In this document: piece after piece, positions 1 to 7,047 of the stretch
How the letters are laid out: every line of letters starts with the position of its first letter
How positions within the stretch are numbered: position 1 is the first letter of the stretch
From: DASRJW01 sp964567755
Lineage (GTDB): Bacteria; Krumholzibacteriota; Krumholzibacteriia; G020349025
Direction: 5' to 3'
Length of the DNA stretch: 50,954 nt
Assembly: GCA_964567755.1 (NCBI GenBank)
Contig: CAZMNW010000036.1
Span: forward strand, 1 to 50,954
Translations under genes and position numbers: made by a program
Notes under the pieces: model-generated
The model's input: the letters and a program-made list of their open reading frames with translations, nothing else
The model's database searches: none
What the model was told of the DNA's origin: nothing

Positions 1-1
1 G

Positions 2-109
2 CGCCTGCGAGCCTCGGCGCATGGCTTCCGCGATCGGGACTACTTCAAGCTCAAGATCTTCCAGCGCTGCAGTCTGCCTCACAACCCCTGGGCGAGGATC
101 GTCCTGTGA
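2..109 (+). pseudogene. C-terminal end of a possible transposase (partial, runs off window start)
   Basis: The first 35 codons form an open frame entering from the left edge and ending at the TGA at 107-109. The last residues (HGFRDRDYFKLKIFQRCSLP, then NPWARIVL) look like the basic C-terminus of an insertion-sequence transposase. The call is from memory of such tails, without an alignment, and the IS family is not assigned. No inverted repeat could be identified in the 140 bases that follow. Confidence 0.3.
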
Positions 110-250
110 TCCGCGTCCTCACAGGATTTCGAGAGGAGCCACATTTCTCTGTCTCCATTTCACACAACCGCGTCTATCGCACGCGGAGAAACTGCCTCTC
201 GTCGGTGCTCGACGCTTTGCCGCCCACCGCGACTACGAGTGGCCCATGGT

Positions 251-811
251 TCATTGACTCGGCGGGCCCGGCGGAAAGCGCTGGAAGATACCGGCAACGG
301 CATCCTGGATGCGCAGATTGCGCTGCTCTGCCGTAGCGCCAGGGTCGATGGTTCCGGTGGCGGTTCCCCGCCAGGCGAGCCCCTTGGTGCCGGAATCGAA
401 GACATCGATGACCAGAGTGCCCTCGGTGTACTGGTCCGCCACTACCTGGCTGCTGCCATACCAGCCGTAATATCCCCACCCGGAATAGTACGTGTTGAAG
501 TCCACTTTTTCCTGTGTCGTCACCACGAAGTGCACGACGAAATCCGTCGGGCCCGTTGCCTGTTTCGTGTACCCCTTGCTGGCGAGATTCTCGTCGATGG
601 CGGCGACGATGCGCTTTTCCACCAGCTCGCTCATGCCGCGCGGACGCTGCTGCCCCGGCTCGGCGACTTCCATCCACGTGTAGGTCTTGTACTTGGTGAA
701 ATCCACTGCAGGGTCGAAGTCGTGGTTGTAGCTGATGCCAGAACAACCGGCGGTTGCGATCCAGGCTACGAGTGCCAGGCTGCGTGAGTGACGGCAAAAG
801 ATGCTTGTCAT
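251..811 (-). CDS. DUF4136 family lipoprotein
   Basis: A 186-residue protein. The chosen ATG at 811 has a strong AAGGAGGG ribosome site just upstream and gives a clean lipoprotein signal (hydrophobic run LALVAWIATAGC, Cys as lipidation site). An upstream ATG at 889 lacks this. After the signal come a short NHDFDPAVDFTKYKTYTW segment and a compact domain ending in GTATGTIDPGATAEQRNLRIQ, the usual layout of DUF4136 envelope lipoproteins, whose biochemical role is unknown. Its promoter side faces the next gene (864-1127), which is on the same strand 52 bases upstream, so the two are probably co-transcribed. Either protein could be an envelope-stress or envelope-integrity factor. No enzyme motif is visible. 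Confidence 0.75.
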   Translation of the reverse strand: MTSIFCRHSRSLALVAWIATAGCSGISYNHDFDPAVDFTKYKTYTWMEVAEPGQQRPRGMSELVEKRIVAAIDENLASKGYTKQATGPTDFVVHFVVTTQEKVDFNTYYSGWGYYGWYGSSQVVADQYTEGTLVIDVFDSGTKGLAWRGTATGTIDPGATAEQRNLRIQDAVAGIFQRFPPGPPSQ

Positions 812-863
812 TCTCGCCCTCCTTGCGAACCCGGTCCGTGATTCCCATCCAACGGCTGAAGGA

Positions 864-1127
864 TCACAACAGTTTACGGATCTTGGCAAAACCCTTTTTG
901 ATCTCGTCAGCGGCGAGCTCGATGGAGGCGCCGACGCCTTCCGCCGTTTCGCCCATGACCGCGGTGAAAGGCTTGGCGCGGGTGTTCAGCGTCTCGATCT
1001 TCTTTTCCAAGGCTTCCCACTCCTGGCGGGCTTCGGCCTTGCCCAGGTGGATCTTGAGCGCGAGCTCATCGCGCTCCTTCTTCAGCGCGGCGACGACGTC
1101 CTCGATGCCACGGCGTTCGTCTGGCAT
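864..1127 (-). CDS. Small coiled-coil hypothetical protein
   Basis: An 87-residue, charged, mostly helical protein. The start at 1127 is preceded by GGAGGG eight bases upstream. A more upstream ATG at 1166 has no such site. The central region (ERDELALKIHLGKAEARQEW and following) has heptad-like spacing, and the end is KKGFAKIRKLL. It has no signal peptide or membrane segment, so it is probably cytoplasmic. Proteins of this size and composition occur as conserved hypotheticals in Acidobacteriota and Deltaproteobacteria. I do not recognise a named family. It precedes the DUF4136 lipoprotein gene on the same strand. Confidence 0.6.
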   Translation of the reverse strand: MPDERRGIEDVVAALKKERDELALKIHLGKAEARQEWEALEKKIETLNTRAKPFTAVMGETAEGVGASIELAADEIKKGFAKIRKLL

Positions 1128-1381
1128 GGTTTCACCCTCCGTTCGCACTTCGTCCGGTATGGCCATTGTGCGCCCGGCAGTATAGCGGATCCCTACCGGC
1201 CCCCGGGCCCATCGGGAGCGATTTCTCCGTAGAAATCCGTAGGCGACGTTGCGACCTTCGCGGCACTTCATGGACGACACCAACCGATCGGCCTAGAATT
1301 CATAGGTACAAGAAGATGGAGTGCGATCGAACGGCCGGGGTGCGCGCCCTGATGGATGTTGTGGGCGAGGAGGCTTGTGAC

Positions 1382-2167
1382 ATGAAATACAGGCTGGTCT
1401 TTTCAGCGATTGCATGGCTCCTGACCGTCGTGTCATCGGGTTGGAGCTCGGACGGTGGCATCTCCATCGTCGCCGAAGTGAGCGGTACGGGTCGCCCCGG
1501 GACGCGGGAGTGCGATTTCTGGCGCGTGCAGTGGAACAATTCGGCACGTGGGGAGGGCAAGACCCCATTTGGCACCTGCCAGCCCCCGGTGCTCGACGTG
1601 TACGCGAATCTCTCGGGCGCGAGTGCCGGAGGCATCACCGGCGTCGAGTTCGGCGTGCGCTTGGGTGCCGATCGATATCCGGATCCGGGCTATATTTTGC
1701 TCGAGATCCCGACATCGACCAGCATCTTGCGTTTGGGCTCCGCTTTCACACCGCCCGACGCAGACCGGCGCGGTATGAACCTGGTTTGGTCCGCCTGCCA
1801 GTCGGGCACGAATGGCCGCGTGTATCTCGGGAGGGTCCTGGTGCTCCCCACAGCTCCTTGCGGTCCAAGCGTGATGCCGCCCGAGCTCGAGATGACCGTC
1901 GGACAGCATTGGTGGCCGTCGAATCGTTATCTGCGCTGCCCGTTGTTCACCCTGTGCGACGCCCCGGCCTACACCAAGGTGTGTCTGGGGAACAACTACG
2001 CGCCGTGCGACCTCGAAGTGCCGCCTTTCTCACGCGTCGCCCACTGCTCGTCGAGCGGCACGTTCGTCATCAACGGCTCCCACGGCATCGGTCGTTGCAA
2101 GTCATCGAAACCAGAAGTGGACGTGGCGCCGCAAACGTGGAGCCAGGTCAAGTCGCTGTTCCGGTGA
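1382..2167 (+). CDS. Secreted hypothetical protein, cysteine-rich
   Basis: A 261-residue protein starting with a Sec signal (MKYRLVFSAIAWLLTVVSSG). The ATG at 1382 has GAGGAGG about ten bases upstream. The mature part contains about ten cysteines and the phrase GGITGVEFGVRLGADRYPDPG, a style common in secreted proteins of Eisenbacteria-like lineages, where such domains resemble cohesin or immunoglobulin-like folds. The even number and spacing of cysteines suggest disulfides after export. It has no catalytic motif. Function unknown. It stands alone between the leftward pair at 251-1127 and the lipoprotein gene that follows. Confidence 0.6.
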   Translation: MKYRLVFSAIAWLLTVVSSGWSSDGGISIVAEVSGTGRPGTRECDFWRVQWNNSARGEGKTPFGTCQPPVLDVYANLSGASAGGITGVEFGVRLGADRYPDPGYILLEIPTSTSILRLGSAFTPPDADRRGMNLVWSACQSGTNGRVYLGRVLVLPTAPCGPSVMPPELEMTVGQHWWPSNRYLRCPLFTLCDAPAYTKVCLGNNYAPCDLEVPPFSRVAHCSSSGTFVINGSHGIGRCKSSKPEVDVAPQTWSQVKSLFR

Positions 2168-2250
2168 TGGGCGCGGGGGCTTCGCCGTGACGTCGGCGTC
2201 GCAGGGATGCTAGGATGCGTCATCTCTCTGACGTTGGAAGGAACTCTTCC

Positions 2251-3228
2251 GTGCGCAGATTTGTGACGCACTCTTGTGTCAGCATCGCTTTCGTCGCGCT
2301 CGCATTCCTGCTGGCAGCCTGCGAACGACCGCGTGGCGCGACCCGCAGCCCGGGAGCGGCAACCGAGGGCGCAACAGGCGTGCCGCCCGCGTTGCCGACG
2401 CTCGAGGAGCTGAAGAACGCCACCTATCGCGGACTCGAAGGAATCGCCGCTTCTGTCACGCTCGACGACGGTCGCTGGGAAGGCGAGCCATTCGCAGCGG
2501 GCGGGGTCTCGCGGCCGGCAGTGCAGTTCGTGCGCGATTTCCATCTCGTCGGGGATCTGGATGGTGACGCCGTTGCCGAATCGGTGGTCATGCTCGGCGA
2601 AAGTTCCGGCGGCACGGGCGAGTGGATCCATGTGGCCGTGGTTGTGCGCCGGGGAACCGAGCTCGTCAACGTTGCCGCGGTGCGTCTCGGAGATCGGGTG
2701 CAAATTCGCGCCGCGCGGATCGAAATGGGACACATCGTCTTGGATGTAGTGCAGGCCGGGCCGAATGATGCCATGTGTTGCCCAGGCGAGCTCGTGACGC
2801 GCGTCTGGGAACTGCACGAAACGGCGCTGCGCGAACTACCATCGAACACACTGCCGCAGCGCCTCGGGCTCGAAACTCTGGCGGGGGCGGAATGGGTGCT
2901 GCGCTGGTGGAGCTGGACAGAACCAGCGCCTCTGGCGCCAGAGGTCACACTGCGATTCGTGGACGGGCGCTTCGCCGGCACGAGCGGCTGCAACCGTTAC
3001 TTCGCCGCGGCCACACCGGGGCAAAGTCCCGGTGATGTCGCGGTTGGCGCCGCCGGCGCGACGCGGATGGCCTGCCCAGAGCCTGTATCGGCGGTGGAGA
3101 CGCGCTTCTTGGCGCAATTGCAGGGCGTGAAAAAGTTCAATTTCGTGGCCACGCAGCTCGCGCTCACGTACGAAAAAGATGGTGCCTTCGATGTGATGCT
3201 GTTCTCGGGCCGGACGCCGCGCGAATGA
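2251..3228 (+). CDS. Lipoprotein with C-terminal META (HslJ-like) domain
   Basis: A 325-residue protein. The GTG at 2251 is preferred because GGAAGGA lies nine bases upstream and it gives a normal lipoprotein signal ending LLAAC (Cys24). An ATG at 2215 would add 12 residues. Residues about 75-190 hold a domain with LVGDLDGDAVAESVVMLGES. Residues about 210-325 are a META domain: LAGAEWVLRWW, the GTSGCNRYFA signature and TRMACPEP with a conserved Cys. META-domain lipoproteins such as HslJ are linked to heat shock and novobiocin resistance in E. coli, but their reaction is unknown. The domain call is confident, the function is not. Confidence 0.8.
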   Translation: MRRFVTHSCVSIAFVALAFLLAACERPRGATRSPGAATEGATGVPPALPTLEELKNATYRGLEGIAASVTLDDGRWEGEPFAAGGVSRPAVQFVRDFHLVGDLDGDAVAESVVMLGESSGGTGEWIHVAVVVRRGTELVNVAAVRLGDRVQIRAARIEMGHIVLDVVQAGPNDAMCCPGELVTRVWELHETALRELPSNTLPQRLGLETLAGAEWVLRWWSWTEPAPLAPEVTLRFVDGRFAGTSGCNRYFAAATPGQSPGDVAVGAAGATRMACPEPVSAVETRFLAQLQGVKKFNFVATQLALTYEKDGAFDVMLFSGRTPRE

Positions 3229-3247
3229 CCTCGCGCCGCGCCTTCGC

Positions 3248-3292
3248 GAGCCAGACCACGAGCTTCGGCTCTTGGTCATCGTGATGACGTCG
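3248..3292 (+). pseudogene. Relic of the 3' end of a DUF4258-type toxin gene
   Basis: In the frame starting at 3248 the DNA reads EPDHELRLLVIVMT. The decayed DUF4258 gene near 48.9 kb reads EPDH, then after a frameshift ELQLLVVVKASP, and the DNA is also alike (gagccagaccac versus gagccagaccat, ctcttggtc shared). Only the tail is left. It sits directly before the Rieske gene and is open in the same frame. It is probably debris of a toxin-antitoxin module. Confidence 0.45.
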
Positions 3293-3340
3293 CAACGAGT
3301 TGCGAGTCGCGGAGAGTTCGTCGAGAGGAGGAAGAGATCG

Positions 3341-3649
3341 ATGGCTGAGTTTGTGAAGGTCGCGAAGACAACGGAGATTGAACCCGGTCAGGCGCGTCTG
3401 GTCGAGGTGAAGGGCAAGCAGATTGCCCTGTTCAACGTCGACGGCCAGTTCTGTGCGCTCGACAACACTTGTACTCACCGCGGCGGGCCTCTCGCGGATG
3501 GAGAGGTGTCGGGGTACGAAGTCACTTGCCCGTTCCACGGCGCCAAGTTCGACATCCGCACGGGAGAAGTACTCGGTCCGCCGGCGAGCCAGGCGGTCGC
3601 GTGCTACAGCGTTCGTGTGGCGGGGGGCGACCTCGAGGTGGAAGTGTAG
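3341..3649 (+). CDS. Rieske [2Fe-2S] ferredoxin
   Basis: A 102-residue soluble Rieske protein. The cluster ligands are Cys44-Thr-His46 in CTHRGGPL and Cys63-Pro-Phe-His66 in CPFHGAKF, the C-X-H ... C-X2-H pattern of dioxygenase-type ferredoxins and NirD-like proteins. The ATG at 3341 has AGGAGGA eleven bases upstream. It lacks a signal peptide, so it acts in the cytoplasm as a one-electron carrier. The next gene, a SagB-type flavin oxidoreductase, starts 39 bases downstream on the same strand, suggesting that the ferredoxin supplies or drains electrons for that flavoenzyme. That pairing is an inference. Confidence 0.92.
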   Translation: MAEFVKVAKTTEIEPGQARLVEVKGKQIALFNVDGQFCALDNTCTHRGGPLADGEVSGYEVTCPFHGAKFDIRTGEVLGPPASQAVACYSVRVAGGDLEVEV

Positions 3650-3688
3650 GGATCGTCGCCGAGGGCGGCGTGGAGAGGATCATGCAGC

Positions 3689-5386
3689 ATGCCACCCTCG
3701 GCGCTCGACATCACCCTGGCGTACCACGAGCGCACGAAGCACCATCCGTTTCGCTTTGCGCCTGCTCTCGGTTACATGGACTGGGACACGCAGCCCGATC
3801 CGTTCCGTCGATTCGAAGCCGCCGCTGTACTGCCTCTCGATTTCCTGCCGGTGCGGCAGGAGCCGCGCTATGAGCCCGTCTTCGTGCTCGGTCACATCGC
3901 GCAACGCTCGCTGGACCGTGCCTCGATCTCCCAACTCTTTCAGGATGCGCTCGCCCTCTCCGCCTGGAAGCAGGCGGGGAATTCCCGTTGGTCGCTCCGG
4001 GTCAATCCATCGAGCGGCAATCTTCATCCGACCGAAGGCTACCTGGTCGCCGGACCCATCGCCGGGCTTCATCCTCGGCCGGCCGTCTACCACTACACGC
4101 CGTTCGAGCACGCGCTCGAGCTCCGAAGCGAGCTGTCGGGCGAAGCATGGCTGAAGATCGCGGCACAGCTTCCTGCGGGTGCGTCCCTGGTGGGACTCAC
4201 GTCCATTCACTGGCGCGAATCGTGGAAGTACGGTGAGCGCGCCTTCCGTTATTGCCACCACGACGCCGGTCACGCGATCGGCTGCTTCGCTGTGTCTGCC
4301 GCGGGGCTCGGCTGGGAGGCGAAGCTGCTCGAAGGTGTCACCGACAGCGATCTGGCTGTGTTGCTGGGCGTGCATGTTCAAACCGGAGTCGAGGCCGAGC
4401 ACGCCGACTGCCTGTTAGCCGTTTTCCCCCAGGAAACCGGCTTCACGATCGACGCGCAGCGAATGTTCACCATTCCGGGCACGGTGTGCGACGAGCTCCG
4501 GAGCGCGCGGTGGTTTGGAGTGCCGAACCTGCTGAGCAGCGATCATCATCCGTGGCCCGTCATCGACGAAGTGGCCGCCGCAACGGAGAAACTTTCACCC
4601 CCTGGCGAGGCGTTCTGGTCGGCGACCACCGGCGAAAACAGCGCACTCGTGATCGGCGACTCGCCGCTCGCGCTTCGCCGCATCATCCACCAGCGGCGCA
4701 GCGCGGTGGCGCTCGATGGCCAGACGGGGCTCACGCGCGATGCGTTCTACCGCATCTTGCTCAAGGTGATGCCGGGTTGGCGGCAGGTCCCGTTCACCAC
4801 GCTCCCGTGGCGCCCTTGTGTCGATCTCTTGCTCTTCGTGCACCGCGTGACGGACTTGGCTCCCGGCTTGTACGCCCTCCTGCGAGACCCCACGCGCAAG
4901 GAGGCGCTGGAAGGATCGATGCAGCGGGCCTTCGCTTGGAGGCGCCCAGCCATGTGTCCCGAGTCTTTGCCGCTCTTTTTCTTGGAGGAGGGGGATGCGC
5001 GCCATGCCGCACAGCAGTCGAGCTGCAACCAGGGAATCGCCGCCGACGGTGTCTTCGCGGCGGCCATGCTCACCGATTACCGCGTCTCCCTCGAGGCATT
5101 CGGACCCTGGTTCTACCGCCGACTGTATTGGGAGACAGGCGTCGTCGGACAGGTCCTCTATCTCGAGGCCGAAGCAAGCGGCATCCGCAGCACTGGCATC
5201 GGCTGCTTCTTCGATGACCTCACGCACCAGGTCTTCGGGCTCACGGGCGACCGTTTCCAAGTGCTGTACCACTTCACCGTGGGCGGGCCGGTCGACGATC
5301 CACGGCTGCAGACGCACCCACCGTATCACCACCTCGCGCGCGCCAACGGTCGGGACGTTGTAGATCAGACGAGCCTCCTTCCATGA
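3689..5386 (+). CDS. SagB-type (nitroreductase-fold) dehydrogenase
   Basis: A 565-residue protein made of two nitroreductase-like halves (roughly residues 1-270 and 300-560). The first has the SagB-type opening (HHPFRFAPALGYMDWDTQP), NPSSGNLHPTEGYLV as the flavin-binding Ser/Asn segment, then WKYGERAFRYCHHDAGHAIG. The second repeats the scheme around LALRRIIHQRRSAVALDG and ends EASGIRSTGIGCFFDD. Single-domain members oxidise azolines in ribosomal peptides. The long two-domain form is common and generally unassigned. No cyclodehydratase (YcaO) or precursor peptide gene is visible nearby, so a bacteriocin role is not supported. It follows the Rieske gene by 39 bases, with GAGAGG upstream of the ATG. 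Confidence 0.8.
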   Translation: MPPSALDITLAYHERTKHHPFRFAPALGYMDWDTQPDPFRRFEAAAVLPLDFLPVRQEPRYEPVFVLGHIAQRSLDRASISQLFQDALALSAWKQAGNSRWSLRVNPSSGNLHPTEGYLVAGPIAGLHPRPAVYHYTPFEHALELRSELSGEAWLKIAAQLPAGASLVGLTSIHWRESWKYGERAFRYCHHDAGHAIGCFAVSAAGLGWEAKLLEGVTDSDLAVLLGVHVQTGVEAEHADCLLAVFPQETGFTIDAQRMFTIPGTVCDELRSARWFGVPNLLSSDHHPWPVIDEVAAATEKLSPPGEAFWSATTGENSALVIGDSPLALRRIIHQRRSAVALDGQTGLTRDAFYRILLKVMPGWRQVPFTTLPWRPCVDLLLFVHRVTDLAPGLYALLRDPTRKEALEGSMQRAFAWRRPAMCPESLPLFFLEEGDARHAAQQSSCNQGIAADGVFAAAMLTDYRVSLEAFGPWFYRRLYWETGVVGQVLYLEAEASGIRSTGIGCFFDDLTHQVFGLTGDRFQVLYHFTVGGPVDDPRLQTHPPYHHLARANGRDVVDQTSLLP

Positions 5387-5457
5387 GCGGATTAATCTCG
5401 ATGCCAGGGAATCGGCGCAATTGCTCGAGGTCTTTTCCGTTGGTGCCGTGAAACGAG

Positions 5458-5690
5458 ATGTCGAAGAATCGCCTGCGGCAGGGGCCCGAGGTTCGGATCT
5501 GGATCGCTGCGAGAGAGAAGCATCGACTCTTGCACGCTCACCCGCAGAGCGTTTCGGCAGGAGTCGGCCGGAGCGCGTGCAGAGCATCGATCCAAGAACG
5601 CGGCCCCAACCATCGCATCCCCACGCCGCCGCCCGCCGAGCTCGAGCGCATGGCCTCCGGTGCGCCGGGAGCAGTGCATTGTCCCAGGTG
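5458..5690 (+). pseudogene. Decayed, internally deleted copy of the small-basic-protein/SNF2 module
   Basis: From 5458 the frame reads IWIAAREKHRLLHAH, matching IWVVARERHRLSHAH of the intact gene at 41872. The DNA then jumps: cgtttcggcaggagtcggcc matches the part of that gene encoding RFGRSRPERV, but in another frame. About 105 bases have been lost between. Near 5627 it reads PPPAELERMASGAP, matching PPAAELERIAAGAP of the SNF2 protein encoded downstream at 42246. Two internal deletions therefore shrank a two-gene segment to about 230 bases. It is not expected to be expressed as a protein. Confidence 0.7.
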
Positions 5691-5866
5691 GCGCTCTATG
5701 CGACCCTCGCGTCGTCGCCGAAGGTGGTGTGGCCAAGAAGATCGCAGTCGAGCTGGGCCGCGACGACGGGTTGCGCACCGAGATCGTCTCGGGGCTCTCG
5801 GGTGGCGAGTCGGTCATCCTTGCGGGAAAGGATCTCGTCGCCAAGGGTGACTCCGTGGCTTCGGCT
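5690..5866 (+). pseudogene. C-terminal fragment of an RND efflux adaptor (membrane fusion protein)
   Basis: The frame reads GGVAKKIAVELGRDDGLRTE, then IVSGLSGGESVILAGKDLVAKGDSV, the C-terminal membrane-proximal barrel of HlyD/AcrA-type periplasmic adaptor subunits (family knowledge). Everything upstream of it is missing, and it is fused directly to the SNF2-module relic. A fragment of an RND inner-membrane pump is found 20 kb away at 25719-25920, so the two may be remnants of one efflux operon that was broken up. Confidence 0.6.
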
Positions 5867-6025
5867 CTGTGCCTGCCGCGCTCATGCTGGAACGCCGGAA
5901 CGTGGATGGCGGGTCATGAAGCATGCACACGCGATGTCGAGACTCGCTCGGTCACATGGAGCCCGACGCTTTGCGCGACCTCGTCCATTGGCTCCTGCCA
6001 TATTGAGTGGCTAGAGGAGGATGCG

Positions 6026-6151
6026 GTGAAACTCTGGCAGTCGCTCGAGTCATCCACGAGATCGCTGGCGGTCGGTTTGGCGATCCTGTTGCTGGTGGCA
6101 CTGAACGGCTGTCCGGAACCTGTCAACGTGAATGAGACACTCCGCTCGTGA
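6026..6151 (+). CDS. Small lipoprotein-like peptide
   Basis: A 41-residue frame starting with GTG, five bases after a strong GAGGAGG site. It is a basic-hydrophobic signal ending LLVALNGC, a fair lipobox, then only 17 more residues (PEPVNVNETLRS at the end). It may be a genuine short lipoprotein of the entericidin kind or the stub of a longer lipoprotein cut by the rearrangements around it. The good ribosome site is the main support. It lies between efflux-adaptor and NrfD-like debris. Confidence 0.4.
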   Translation: MKLWQSLESSTRSLAVGLAILLLVALNGCPEPVNVNETLRS

Positions 6152-6284
6152 ATTTACAGTACGACTTCGACCAACTCCGACACCCCGATTTCAGGGGTAC
6201 TCGGATGTATTCCCGGGTCCATTGCGTTCGTCCTGGGGCGATTGTGAGCTTCAATTTTGACCGATAGGTCGGGGACCGGCTCCA

Positions 6285-6485
6285 AGGTCACGATCGGCGG
6301 CTTGTTGATCCACACCTCCTTCGGTGGCATTGCCGGCCTCGGCATGCCATCGTGTTCCTCTTCTCTGCCATCGTTTCCGGCATCGCGATGGTCCTGATCT
6401 TGTACTACCTCTCCAGCATGTTCCGGCAGAAGGCGCCCGACATGCCGTGCATGAACAAGCTGGCGAGCTTGACGCGGGTGCCGGT
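6285..6485 (+). pseudogene. Probable NrfD/PsrC-like membrane-subunit fragment
   Basis: One frame gives GGLLIHTSFGGIAGLG. From about 6352 another frame gives FLFSAIVSGIAMVLILYYLS and a cytoplasmic DMPCMNKLASLTRV. The order (glycine-rich helix with His, then a LFSAIVSGIA-type helix) resembles NrfD/PsrC quinone-linked membrane subunits, but with a frame change between the parts and no flanking helices. Resemblance is from memory. The rest of 6486-7047 shows no coding pattern and no strong signal apart from the leader of the next gene. Confidence 0.35.
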
Positions 6486-7047
6486 GCTCATTGTGGGCGG
6501 TGTCAAGCTCTCGCCGAGGACGTGCGTACGGCCGCCCCGCAACCGACTTCGCATCGATTGTCAGTAACGACTCGGCGTTGCGCACCAGGGCTTGAGGCGC
6601 GAGAACGCCACGCCGGACATTGCAGCAGGATCAATATCTGCGGGGCGATCCAGCCTCGAGGCGTTCCGACCGGAGCTTGGGTTGCGCCAATCTGCGTAGT
6701 ACTACGTAGGCTTGGTGGGGCGAAGGGCTCATCGAATCCGCATGGCGCGGAATCTGAGCTTGCTTTGGATGTCTCGAGTCGCATGTTGCTGTCGAGTACT
6801 CCGTGAATCGACCACACTCACCAGATGATTCTCCGCCCTTCGCCGTCACGACGCAGACGGCACTGGACTTCGCCTGCTGATTCAAGCCACTGTTGGGAGT
6901 GTCCTCCAAGCTTGGGCCGCTTTCCGCAGTCTGCAGGAACGGGAACCCCTAGCAAAATGGAGGGTCGCTCTCGAAGCAACGTGAACGAGTTCCGCGAAGT
7001 TCCGAGGCGGCCCCGGATTGTTGACTTCAGCTCCAAGAGGGACGGTC

